Source: Streptomyces filamentosus (GTDB taxonomy: Bacteria; Actinomycetota; Actinomycetes; Streptomycetales; Streptomycetaceae). From it: DNA of 64,000 nucleotides. Below, piece by piece: positions 25,484-32,988 of this stretch; the stretch's first letter is position 1; every line of letters starts with the position of its first letter. The stretch is taken from assembly GCF_014654895.1 (NCBI RefSeq), contig NZ_BNBE01000002.1:372001-436000 (forward strand). The letters run 5' to 3'. The notes under the pieces were generated by a model. That model made no database searches and was not told the DNA's origin. It saw nothing but the letters and a program-made list of their open reading frames with translations. A program made the position numbers and the translations under genes.

Positions 25484-25826
25484 CCCTCATCCCGAAGATT
25501 CGTCTGCCGTGAGCGATATAGGGACCGACCTCATTTCACCGGGCGATATCCAAAGAAGCCGACGCTCACGGAGATCAACAGGACGACTCCGAAACCCCCA
25601 GCAGCATCTGGAAGGCAGCCAGCAACACGGACAGCCAGTTACGGCAGCACCGTCCCTCAGGCATCCCCTCGATCTCGCCTTGAAGCTGGACGCCAAGGAC
25701 AGCCTCCGGGCAACGAGAGCGCGTAGAGCACTACTCGCCGGCCGTGCGCGGTCGCCGCTGCCCGTGCCGACGTCGGCACGATGCCCTCCAGCTACTCCTG
25801 GAAGAAGGTAGGTGGCCCCAGACAGC
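25484..25826. other. Intergenic stretch without a supported gene
   Basis: Short open frames exist on both strands here, but none has a good ribosome binding site, a recognisable motif or the codon bias of the host. I see no hairpin or repeat strong enough to report. It may hold the promoter of the membrane/winged-helix gene. Confidence 0.4.
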
Positions 25827-26141
25827 TCAGCGGTACCAGTCGAGGGGTTCCGCTGCGGACGTACCGTCGGAAAGGGCCGCGTCCGTCAGTTGGAACCGCT
25901 GTCGACGGTCGCTGGCCGGTTCCTGCCAGGTGATGACGGTGCCGGCAGGCCAGCTGCTGGCGAGCAGGACCGCGTGGCCGTCCGGAGCCCGTTCACCAAT
26001 CAGGGTGTATGTGCGAGCCGATCGCGCCGCTTCCGCGCATCCACCCGGCGCGATGCCGCACCGGGCACCCCGACGGCCGCGGACCCATGCGGCGAGAGCA
26101 ACGGCCATAACTACGGCGCAGCCCCCAAGGTCTGCCGACAT
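25827..26141 (-). CDS. Hypothetical small protein, possibly a gene remnant
   Basis: The 104-residue frame starts MSADLGG and has one hydrophobic segment (GCAVVMAVALAAWV) followed by basic residues. A C-terminal domain TYTLIGERAPDGHAVLLASSWPAGTVITWQEPASDRRQRFQLTDAAL looks like a folded beta-rich region. I know no function. The start region overlaps a relic of a transposase helix-turn-helix in another frame, and an insertion sequence lies 60 bases upstream, so the gene may have lost its promoter or original N-terminus. Confidence 0.4.
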   Translation of the reverse strand: MSADLGGCAVVMAVALAAWVRGRRGARCGIAPGGCAEAARSARTYTLIGERAPDGHAVLLASSWPAGTVITWQEPASDRRQRFQLTDAALSDGTSAAEPLDWYR

Positions 26142-26194
26142 CGCTGCACCGAGCGGACGCTGACCCTCAGATCCTTGGCGATCGCCGAGCTCAC
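26111..26194 (-). pseudogene. Relic of an IS630-type transposase N-terminus
   Basis: Read on the minus strand, this 27-codon stretch gives SSAIAKDLRVSVRSVQRCRQ, which matches the helix-turn-helix at the start of IS630-family transposases (the usual form has RW at the end). The frame then stops. The rest of such a transposase is absent on both sides; the IS5-type element begins 10 bases upstream, so the relic was probably cut by that insertion and other deletions. Confidence 0.5.
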
Positions 26195-26204
26195 CTCCCC
26201 CTAA

Positions 26205-27238
26205 CGAGCTGGTGCGTGATAGCGGCTGATGCGTCGTTGCTGGTGGCTGGCATGATCCAGGTGTGACGATCATGGTCGACCGGACGGTTCTCGCGCATCA
26301 GTTCTTCACGGGCATCTCTCGGCATCATCTCGCCTGCCTGGCTCAGGAGTTGGCCGGGCCGTGGCAGGCAGGTGTCGAAGGGCGCCGTCATGAAGCACGC
26401 GGCGGGGCCAGGAGACGGGCCGCGGGGGCCGGCGCCCGACATCAACTGGTCTTCGTTGACCGCCTGGTCGCCACCCTGATTCATCTGCGGCACGATCTGC
26501 CGCACTCTGTTCTCGCCTTGCTGTTCGGTGTCGACCGCTCCACCGTCACCCGGGCCGTCGGGGAGATACGAGCGCTTCTGGCCGAGAGGGGATGCGCGGT
26601 CCCCGACCGCCCTGGCCTGCGGCTGCGGGCCCTGGCCGATGTGTTCGCCTATGCCCAGGCCGAGGGCGTCGAGCTGAGGCTGGATGCGACCGAGGTCCAG
26701 GTCCGCAGGCCTGTGGCAGGCCACGGCGGACGACGCGCGTTCGTCTCGGGCAAGAAGAAGCAGAACACGATGAAGACCACCGTCGTCGCCGACTCTCAGA
26801 GCCGCACGCTCTGGACCGATGCCCTGCGACCTGGCCGGATGCACGATGCGACCGCCGCACGCACCGAGGGCATCGGCGTCTGCTTCCAGCACTTCCCCGA
26901 CATGGAGGTTCTCCTGGACGACGGATGCCTCGGCCTCCGCCGCGACCACCCCGGCAAGGCGATCACACCACCCAGGAAGCCGAACAAGATCGCCCTTCCG
27001 CAGGTGCACGCAGCCAGAGAGGAAGTCCGGCACCGCCACTCATCGAAGCGCATCACCGTCGAGCACGCGCTTGCCGACCACAAACGCTGGAAGCAGCTGA
27101 CCCGCTGGACCCACCGCCGCGAAGCTCTGCCCGCCACCTACCGGGCCATCGTCGGCCTCGTCTCCGACCGCACCGCCCACGCCTGACCACGACCCCGATC
27201 AGGCAAACACGACTCCATCGCTATCACGCACCAGCTCG
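26205..27238 (+). mobile_element. IS5-family insertion sequence, 1034 bp, with TAA target duplication
   Basis: The element is bounded by perfect 20-base inverted repeats: CGAGCTGGTGCGTGATAGCG at 26205-26224 and its complement at 27219-27238. The flanking bases TAA (26202-26204 and 27239-27241) are a 3-base direct repeat, as left by IS1031/IS427-type members. It encodes one intact transposase. The intact ends and target duplication point to a recent, unrearranged insertion. Confidence 0.88.
26263..27186 (+). CDS. IS5-family DDE transposase
   Basis: The 307-residue transposase has an N-terminal helix-turn-helix (HDLPHSVLALLFGVDRSTVTRAVGEI). The catalytic DDE domain has the first Asp in ELRLDATEVQVRRP, the second around MEVLLDDGCLGL, and the Glu in SKRITVEHALADHKRWK, within the YREK-like box of IS5-type elements. 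It lies inside perfect terminal inverted repeats, is full length, and is probably active. The GTG start is used; an in-frame ATG lies three codons on. Confidence 0.88.
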   Translation: MTIMVDRTVLAHQFFTGISRHHLACLAQELAGPWQAGVEGRRHEARGGARRRAAGAGARHQLVFVDRLVATLIHLRHDLPHSVLALLFGVDRSTVTRAVGEIRALLAERGCAVPDRPGLRLRALADVFAYAQAEGVELRLDATEVQVRRPVAGHGGRRAFVSGKKKQNTMKTTVVADSQSRTLWTDALRPGRMHDATAARTEGIGVCFQHFPDMEVLLDDGCLGLRRDHPGKAITPPRKPNKIALPQVHAAREEVRHRHSSKRITVEHALADHKRWKQLTRWTHRREALPATYRAIVGLVSDRTAHA

Positions 27239-27324
27239 TAAGCCGCGGCCCACGGCCGGACGCCGGCCGTCGTGCTTGCTGCGTGGGTAGGGTCGAGTCA
27301 TACAGCCCAAGGAGGAGCAGCCGA

Positions 27325-27651
27325 ATGGCGACTGAGATCGTGATCGCGCAGACGACTATCGATGACGAGGAGAAGGCGAAGGCCCTCGCGCTGGGGCCGG
27401 TCGAGGCTCGTCTGGCGGCCTGCGCACACATCGACGCCCCCTTCACCGCGGTCTACCGCTGGAAGGGCAAGATCGAGACGGCCACAGAGTGGCGCATCTC
27501 CTTCAAGACGACGACGGAGCGCCTGCCAGAGCTGGAGGCGTGGGTATCGGATCAGCATCCGTACGAGGTGCCTGAGTGGATCACCCTGCCGGTTACCGGC
27601 GGCTCTGCCGCTTACCTGTCCTGGGTGGCCGACGAAACCACGACGGCCTGA
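27325..27651 (+). CDS. cutA: CutA-like divalent cation tolerance protein
   Basis: The 108-residue protein fits the small trimeric CutA family: an N-terminal strand IVIAQTTIDDEEKAKALALGPVEARLAACAHI, the conserved VYRWKGKIETATEWRISFKTT, then HPYEVPEWITLPVTGGSAAYLSWV. The family is linked to copper tolerance in E. coli, but its real role is unsettled. The ATG has AAGGAGGAG upstream. It is a cargo gene of the island, between an insertion sequence and an XRE regulator that reads toward it. Confidence 0.88.
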   Translation: MATEIVIAQTTIDDEEKAKALALGPVEARLAACAHIDAPFTAVYRWKGKIETATEWRISFKTTTERLPELEAWVSDQHPYEVPEWITLPVTGGSAAYLSWVADETTTA

Positions 27652-27696
27652 CGCGGGCTGGGGCCTCCGTCCGCCCTGCAGTGGGTGGACGGAGGT

Positions 27697-28938
27697 TCAG
27701 GCCGTGAGCTGACAGAGGTGGTAGGCCAGATCACGCTCGCCCATGGGGAGCAGCGACGCCACCACCCGGGCTCGTTCCTTGCCCATCGTGTTCGGCTTCG
27801 CGAGGGCAGCGGCCACAAACTTCCGCGAGACGTCGAGCCCCTGGTCCAGGCTTCCTCCTCTGAGCAGCGCAACAGCGAGATCCCCGAGGACGACGACACC
27901 GCCGTCCGGCAGACTGCTGCCGAGGCGAGCGACTGCGTCGTCTGCAGTGGTCGACAGCTCCGATCGCCGTAGCTGCCCGTAGACGGACAGCGTCAGCGAA
28001 TCCATCCGGTAGGGGGTCACGAAGCGGACCCACGGCTGCTCACGGGTGTGGTCGGCGAAGTCATACGCGAACCGGGCGCGCTCCAGGGCCTTGAGGGCTT
28101 CGCTGGAATCCCCCAGGAGAGCAGCTTCCTCCGCGTACCGTCCGTGCACCCACGCCGTGGCCGTCGCGTTTCCGCGCCCCCGTACGTCCTGCGCGGCCTG
28201 GCGTAGGAGGCCGAGCTTGCGCTGAGAGGGGCGGTCTCCGTAGCTGGCGTACGTGAGCGCGAGCGCGCGCAATGGTGGGTGACCGGCCGACGCGGCGCAC
28301 TCCGCAGTCACCTTGTAATAGGAATTGGCTCTCGTGTGTTCTCCGAGATCCCAGGCAACCCAACCGGCGAGCGCCGCTGTCTCTCCGGCCGCGATGGTGA
28401 GCGCGCGTTCGTGCTCGCCGGCGTGCGGTAACGCCGCCGTGATTGCGTCGAGGTGTGACTCGACCTTGTGTTGCAGGAGCCGGGCGCTCAGGTCGAGCTC
28501 TTGGACGTGTAGGTCGGCAGCACGCTCGATCAATGCGTTCGCGGAGATCTCATCGACTCGTGTTCCTCGCCGGAGGGCAGTAGCAAGTCGGCCCCAGGGT
28601 TCAGCGGCAGCCGCAGTGACTCCGGCGACTGCGCCCTCCAGTAGCATGCGACGCTTCATGTCCTCCTCGTGTTCTCTACGGCGACGAGCCTGAGCTCGTC
28701 TGGTGCGGGCTCCTTTCGCCTCTCTCAGCAACTCCTCGTAGGGCACCCCACAGGCAACGGCAATGTACCCGAGGGTGTGGTTTGTCGGGATGGTCTCGCC
28801 GTGTTCGTACCGGCTGATCTCACGGCGCGTGACCGTGACCCGGCCGGAGACAGCGTTGACCGCATCGGCCTGCTGTTCCTGTGTCCTACCGGACTTCTTC
28901 CGAAGTTGCAGGAGAAGTAAGGCGAACGGATCTTCCAT
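27697..28938 (-). CDS. XRE-family regulator with helical repeat domain
   Basis: The 413-residue protein has an N-terminal Cro/C1-type helix-turn-helix (LLLQLRKKSGRTQEQQADAVNAVSGRVTVTRREISRYEHGETIP, about residues 7-50). A basic linker (RTRRAQARRRREHEEDMKRR) follows, and then a long C-terminal region of TPR-like helical pairs (AGEHERALTIAAGETAALAGWVAWDLGEHTRANSYYKV and more). Proteins of this layout are common in Streptomyces as pathway or element regulators, and the helical part may bind a peptide or small ligand. It diverges from the following gene group of the island and may control it. Confidence 0.8.
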   Translation of the reverse strand: MEDPFALLLLQLRKKSGRTQEQQADAVNAVSGRVTVTRREISRYEHGETIPTNHTLGYIAVACGVPYEELLREAKGARTRRAQARRRREHEEDMKRRMLLEGAVAGVTAAAAEPWGRLATALRRGTRVDEISANALIERAADLHVQELDLSARLLQHKVESHLDAITAALPHAGEHERALTIAAGETAALAGWVAWDLGEHTRANSYYKVTAECAASAGHPPLRALALTYASYGDRPSQRKLGLLRQAAQDVRGRGNATATAWVHGRYAEEAALLGDSSEALKALERARFAYDFADHTREQPWVRFVTPYRMDSLTLSVYGQLRRSELSTTADDAVARLGSSLPDGGVVVLGDLAVALLRGGSLDQGLDVSRKFVAAALAKPNTMGKERARVVASLLPMGERDLAYHLCQLTA

Positions 28939-29123
28939 GAGTGTGACCTCTGTCCGTGGGCGGAAGCCCATCATGGCGTCATCTCCCCCTGCAATTTCCC
29001 CCCTTGACAGATTTTTCCCCCGTCAGGTTCCCCTGTTCCCGGATCCTGTCCAGCGGTGCGATGGGGGGCATGACCAGGCTCCAGGAGGCACCACCACCCG
29101 GCGGAGACAGAGACTCCGCGTCC

Positions 29124-29660
29124 ATGACGCACGTACCGGCTGCGATGAGAGTCGACCGCGAGCACACAGACACTCGCGGTGCTCTCGGCCGCATCCTCAG
29201 AAGCGCCCGCACGCGGGGGGTGCACCGCTCCAAGGCCGACGCGCCTCCGGTCGGCCGGCCCCTGCACCAGTTACGTCGACGCCTCAACCACAACGGCTTG
29301 ACCCGAGCTGCTGAAGGCACACGTGCGGCTCGCGTTGTCCTGTACGTCCGCACCTTTCACGGGGAAGATCCCGGCCCGGTGTTCTCCCAGCTTCAGGACA
29401 TAGCCGCCCGGAAGGGCTGGGCTGTGGCCTACCTGCATCACGACCAACTCCCCTTCGGCGGCAACCCCAACGTGCCCCCGGACGAGTGGCCTGGCTGGGT
29501 AGCTGCGAAGAACCAGATCAAGGGTGGCTTCGCCGATGGTGTCCTCGTGCCGAACCGGCACCACATCAGCACCGACGTTGCCGCGTACATCCGGGAACTC
29601 GAATTCGTCGGGTACCGCAATGGCTTCACCTGGCTGCTGGCCTCCGAGTCCGAACCCTGA
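29124..29660 (+). CDS. Hypothetical protein with a resolvase-like fold
   Basis: The last 110 residues of this protein (about 178 residues from the start used) follow the pattern of the N-terminal domain of serine recombinases: ARVVLYVRTFHGEDPGPVFSQLQDIAARKGWAVAYLHHD, then an insert, then KGGFADGVLVPNRHHISTDVAAYIRELEFVGYRNGFTWLL. The usual catalytic YxRxS motif is YVRTF, without serine, and no DNA-binding tail follows. So it is probably not an active recombinase. The start is unsure, with several in-frame ATG codons from 29058 on. Confidence 0.5.
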   Translation: MTHVPAAMRVDREHTDTRGALGRILRSARTRGVHRSKADAPPVGRPLHQLRRRLNHNGLTRAAEGTRAARVVLYVRTFHGEDPGPVFSQLQDIAARKGWAVAYLHHDQLPFGGNPNVPPDEWPGWVAAKNQIKGGFADGVLVPNRHHISTDVAAYIRELEFVGYRNGFTWLLASESEP

Positions 29661-29797
29661 AGGAGTCCGCTGCGATGGCTTGATCAGAAGGGGATCGGCT
29701 GGCGGCAGATTGCCGCTCAGATTGCCTTCGTAATCACTGTCGGAACTCTCGTCCTCTGTCTCCTGCTCAGCACTACCTCCCCTTGAGAGGAACGCTC

Positions 29798-29983
29798 GTG
29801 TCCCCGCTCGTCCATCGCCTCCCTGGCCAAGTCCTGGCGGCGATCACGCCCCGCGCGTCCGCCCCGTTGCAGGTGGACCTGTTCCGTCCGAAGGACGGTC
29901 CCGTCCACGACAAACTCGCCCGGCACCTCAGGCCCGCGCCCCTCTCGGACGGCACCGAGCCGCAGCAGGAGGTCCAGGCGTGA
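29798..29983 (+). CDS. Small hypothetical protein coupled to a methyltransferase
   Basis: A 61-residue frame begins at GTG with GAGAGG seven bases upstream. It is basic and proline-rich (SPLVHRLPGQVLAAITPRAS, then QVDLFRPKDGPVHDKLARHL), with no recognisable domain. Its stop overlaps the GTG of the following methyltransferase by 4 bases (GTGA), which is the best argument that it is translated. Confidence 0.5.
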   Translation: MSPLVHRLPGQVLAAITPRASAPLQVDLFRPKDGPVHDKLARHLRPAPLSDGTEPQQEVQA

Positions 29984-30564
29984 AAGCACCCGCCCCGCGC
30001 CGTCCCCAGGACCTCTGGGCCAGCATGTGCTCGCTCACCGACACAGGGTTCACCCCGATCTCAGAAGAAGAAGTCCGCCTCTTCCAGAGCCATTCCGGAG
30101 CCGCGCCGGGCCAGACCGTCGTGGACATCGGCACAGGCACCGGGGAGTGGGCGTGCGAGATCGCCCGCCTGGGGCTGGCCGTCGCCGGCTACGACAGCGA
30201 CGGCGCCGTGATCGAGTGGGCCCGGGAGGTTCACACGGAGCACACCGCCCGCCTCCACTTCGCCCGGCACGACTTCACCGCCGGCGCGATCCCGGCCAGT
30301 CTCCGCCCCGGGAGCGCCGACATCGTGTCCTGCCGACACTCCCTCCACCTCATGGACGTCCCGCGCCTGATGACCGACATCCGCCGGTGGCTGCGCCCGG
30401 ACGGCGTCCTCCACGTGACCACGTCCGTCTCGGACGTCCGCGCGGCCGGCTTCCCCGACGCCCAAGTCCGCGCCCTCGCCCAGGGATGGCGCGAGCACCA
30501 CCAGTACACCGTCGACCCCCATCAGCAGGTCATCGCCGTCGTCCTGCGTGGGCCCGGCGGCTGA
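29980..30564 (+). CDS. Class I SAM-dependent methyltransferase
   Basis: The 194-residue protein has motif I VVDIGTGTGEWACEIAR (SAM binding), the acidic residue at the end of strand 2 (AGYDSDGAVI), motif for strand 4 SADIVSCRHSLHLM and a post-motif LRPDGVLHVTT. The substrate is unknown. It is shorter than natural-product methyltransferases and lacks an obvious substrate cap. It is translationally coupled to the preceding 61-residue gene and followed by DUF5999-like and GntR-like genes. Confidence 0.8.
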   Translation: MKAPAPRRPQDLWASMCSLTDTGFTPISEEEVRLFQSHSGAAPGQTVVDIGTGTGEWACEIARLGLAVAGYDSDGAVIEWAREVHTEHTARLHFARHDFTAGAIPASLRPGSADIVSCRHSLHLMDVPRLMTDIRRWLRPDGVLHVTTSVSDVRAAGFPDAQVRALAQGWREHHQYTVDPHQQVIAVVLRGPGG

Positions 30565-30695
30565 TCTGCCCCGCCTTCCCGACCATCCGCGGCGCCGTGC
30601 CGCGCCCCGATCTCCTGGTACATCGGCATGGGATTGACGCGCCGCCTCCCGGGTGCCGGTCCGGCGTACGAGGACCCTCCTGGAGGAACCCCGTC

Positions 30696-30893
30696 GTGTG
30701 TAGCCACGTCCCCCGCTGTCCCGCCGCCGACTCCAGCGACCGTGAGGCGGCCCTGCCGGTGGCCCCCCACCCGGAGCAGGGCTGGAGCCTGCTGTGCAAC
30801 GGCGTCCTGCTCTTCGAGGACACCGGCGAGCTGCTGCCGGACGGGACGATCGTCCCGCCGCACCGGCCCGAGGAGGCCCTTCGTGCCGCCTGA
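30696..30893 (+). CDS. DUF5999-like small protein
   Basis: The 65-residue protein has the pattern CSHVPRCPAADSSDREAA, then HPEQGWSLLCNGVLLFEDTGELLPDG, which I recognise as a small family common in Streptomyces, often near regulators. The cysteine pair (CxxxxxxC) near the N-terminus and a later LLCNG could bind metal, but the function is unknown. The GTG start has GGAGG ten bases upstream. The end overlaps the start of the GntR-like gene by 11 bases. Confidence 0.7.
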   Translation: MCSHVPRCPAADSSDREAALPVAPHPEQGWSLLCNGVLLFEDTGELLPDGTIVPPHRPEEALRAA

Positions 30894-31407
30894 GACTCTG
30901 CCCATCGAGTTCTTACGGGCGGCGGCCGAGCACCAGGCCCCTGAAGCCCAGCTGCACGCGCTCCACCTCGCTATGGTCCGCGCGCACGTGACGGCGCTTC
31001 CCGCCGGGACGAAGCTGCCGACGCTGGCGGATCTCTCGGCGGTCCTCGGCATCACCGAGACGTCCCTCACGTCCGCTCTGAGGCGGCTGGACCTCGAAGG
31101 CGAGATCGCCTACAGCTACCGGGGCCACCGCTACCGCCTGGGCCCTGGAGAGCAGCACCCGTTCGACGTCGCCCTCGACCGGTCCGTCCGCGACGGCATC
31201 CGGGAGGGCAAACACCGGCCGGGCGACGCGCTTCCCACCGGCATCCTCGCCCAGCGGCACGGCCTGGACATCGAGGCGGTCCCCCGGGCGCTGCGCGGCG
31301 TCATCCGGGACGACCTTGTGACCGACCGAGATGGCCCTGCCGGCCGCGCCTTCTACGTCCGCGACCCGCAGGAAGCCGTCCTGGACCAGGTCCGCGCCTC
31401 CCTCTAG
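30883..31407 (+). CDS. GntR-type regulator with two winged helices
   Basis: The 174-residue protein has two GntR-like winged-helix segments in tandem: VTALPAGTKLPTLADLSAVLGITETSLTSALRRLDLEGEI and, 60 residues on, REGKHRPGDALPTGILAQRHGLDIEAVPRALRGVIRDDLV. No effector domain follows. The GTG start follows GAGGAGG. Such short GntR-like proteins are common in mobile elements of Streptomyces (KorSA-like regulators) and probably control transfer or accessory genes. Confidence 0.7.
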   Translation: MPPETLPIEFLRAAAEHQAPEAQLHALHLAMVRAHVTALPAGTKLPTLADLSAVLGITETSLTSALRRLDLEGEIAYSYRGHRYRLGPGEQHPFDVALDRSVRDGIREGKHRPGDALPTGILAQRHGLDIEAVPRALRGVIRDDLVTDRDGPAGRAFYVRDPQEAVLDQVRASL

Positions 31408-31532
31408 ATCTCCGCGGCCTGCCGAAGAGCAGTCGCGTGCCGCCCGCCCGCGACCGATGCCACGGCACCGTCCCGCGCTCTCTCCCAGTACCAGATCCCC
31501 CCCCAGCAACCCGACCCACGGAAGGCCGAATC

Positions 31533-32084
31533 ATGAAGCTCAGCCACGCCATCGCCTTCGCCGCCGGAGCGACCGTCTTCGCCTCTCTGGGTGCCGAGCG
31601 CCGGCACCAGGAGCGCCAGGACCTCGCCGACAAGCACCACAGGGAGGCGATCCAGCGCGCCGCCGAGCGGCACGGCGAGGAAGCCGCGCTTTCCAGGCTC
31701 CAGCACCAGCAGCGGCTCCAGCTCGGCGTCGCGGCTCTGCACCAGCGGCTGCTCGCCGACATCGCGACCGACCCCCAGCACCAGGAGATCTGGGCCAAGG
31801 ACGACAGGTCTGCCGAGCAGATGGCCGAGTACGTACGGGTCAACCGGCAGATCAGTCTCACCCAGACCGTCTACGAGCTGGGGCTGTGCGACCTGGACGA
31901 GCTGGGCGTGCGGGCCCGCGCCCTCATGGAGCGTCCGGCCGTCCGCCCCTTCTGGACCGCCACCCGGGACTTCCGCTCCCAGGAGTCCCAGGGTCCAGAG
32001 AGCCGCGAGTTCGTGGAGGTCCTCGACTACGCCCACGTCACGATCTCCGCCCAGACCTCCGAGAAGACGCCCGCGGATGCCTGA
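31533..32084 (+). CDS. DUF6082-like protein
   Basis: This 183-residue protein has a short N-terminal hydrophobic stretch (LSHAIAFAAGATVFASLGA) that may anchor it to the membrane, followed by a long charged helical region rich in His, Gln, Arg and Glu (RHQERQDLADKHHREAIQRAAERHGEE). A domain with LVRVNRQ-like helices follows (YVRVNRQISLTQTVYELGLCDLDEL, PAVRPFWTATRDFR). This layout matches a Streptomyces-specific family of unknown function. The following HTH gene overlaps it by 8 bases. Confidence 0.65.
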   Translation: MKLSHAIAFAAGATVFASLGAERRHQERQDLADKHHREAIQRAAERHGEEAALSRLQHQQRLQLGVAALHQRLLADIATDPQHQEIWAKDDRSAEQMAEYVRVNRQISLTQTVYELGLCDLDELGVRARALMERPAVRPFWTATRDFRSQESQGPESREFVEVLDYAHVTISAQTSEKTPADA

Positions 32085-32289
32085 CCGGGGCAGCCGGAGG
32101 AAGCCCCGCAAAGAACCGCTGCCCAAGGGGCCCGAACGGACACGGGTCGCCGCCGAGCTGCGCGAGCTGTACGAGGAGGGCATCACGATCCGCAGCATCG
32201 CCGCAGTGACGGACTGGTCGTACAGCACCGTCCACCGGCTCCTCACCGAGGCCGGACCGAAGTTCCGCCTGGCCCAGGGGAGGCGCTGA
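32077..32289 (+). CDS. Small helix-turn-helix protein
   Basis: A 70-residue basic protein consists mainly of one helix-turn-helix, ELRELYEEGITIRSIAAVTDWSYSTVHRLLTEAG, resembling the resolvase/Lsr2-type tail. The N-terminus is rich in Arg and Lys. The ATG lies inside the end of the DUF6082-like gene. It probably binds DNA as a small regulator of the island. Confidence 0.72.
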   Translation: MPDRGSRRKPRKEPLPKGPERTRVAAELRELYEEGITIRSIAAVTDWSYSTVHRLLTEAGPKFRLAQGRR

Positions 32290-32303
32290 CTACCCACAGC
32301 CCT

Positions 32304-32338
32304 CTGCGTGAGGGGAGGTTGAGCCCCCTCACACGCAG
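32304..32338. terminator. Hairpin between convergent HTH and Nudix genes
   Basis: CTGCGTGAGGGG pairs with CCCCTCAC-A-CGCAG over a loop of about 9 bases, with one bulged base. It lies between two converging genes. Confidence 0.7.
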
Positions 32339-32399
32339 CGTCGCCAGCAGGAGAAGGGAGGGAGCGGGTGAGCGCGGCACATCGAGCGAAGCGAGTTCG

Positions 32400-32888
32400 T
32401 CAGGAACGGGGCGGACGTCCGTCCTGTAGGTACAAGGCAGTGCCGGTGATCAGGGCTTCGCGGACGAGTCGGAGGCGAGCGGCCTGGGCCGTACCGATCA
32501 GCGGCTCCCACTCCTCCACGCTGCGAAGCTCCCAGGCGTCGTGCTCATCGGACAGCGTGACCTTGAAGCCCTCGCGTTCGATGCACGGCCCCCGGAAGAG
32601 AAACTGGGCGTACGGATCGAGTCCGTCCGGCCGGTACCAGTCCACCCCCAGAAGCCCGGGGGAGCCGTCGAGCTGGTGCCCGGTCTCCTCGACCACCTCA
32701 CGGACTGCGGCCTGCCACGGGTCCTGACCGTGCTCGACGGTCCCCCCGGGAAGCTGCCACGAGTCCTCGTAGGTGGCGTGCAGCAGCAGCAACCGGAACT
32801 CGGCGTCGTAGAAAACGACCGCCGCGGCTGACGTGCTGCGCGCCATCGAGCCCAGCCACTCCTCGTAGGTGGGCTGTTGCGCCGCCAT
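32400..32888 (-). CDS. Nudix hydrolase
   Basis: The 162-residue protein carries a full Nudix box GGTVEHGQDPWQAAVREVVEETGHQ, with the metal-binding REVVEE core. It should hydrolyse a nucleoside diphosphate linked to another moiety. The start ATG follows GTGGAG. It diverges from an FAD oxidoreductase whose gene group contains further nucleotide-type enzymes (HIT-like, MazG-like, UDP-glucose dehydrogenase), so the natural substrate may be a nucleotide or nucleotide sugar of that pathway, or it may do housecleaning for the element. Confidence 0.87.
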   Translation of the reverse strand: MAAQQPTYEEWLGSMARSTSAAAVVFYDAEFRLLLLHATYEDSWQLPGGTVEHGQDPWQAAVREVVEETGHQLDGSPGLLGVDWYRPDGLDPYAQFLFRGPCIEREGFKVTLSDEHDAWELRSVEEWEPLIGTAQAARLRLVREALITGTALYLQDGRPPRS

Positions 32889-32988
32889 CTCGCTCCACTC
32901 TCCCGTCTGGTCCACCACCTGTCGTACCGAGCCTGCCACGGCGACGCCGAAATGACCGGCGGACGCCCCTGAGTTGAAGGAGTTCATC

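Noticed and set aside
29669..29786. A possible membrane peptide frame (GIGWRQIAAQIAFVITVG and on) that ends in TGA just before the 61-residue gene
   Set aside because: The only ATG after the ribosome binding site at 29660 is out of frame and stops after two codons; the hydrophobic frame has only CTG as a start with bad spacing. Not listed as a gene.
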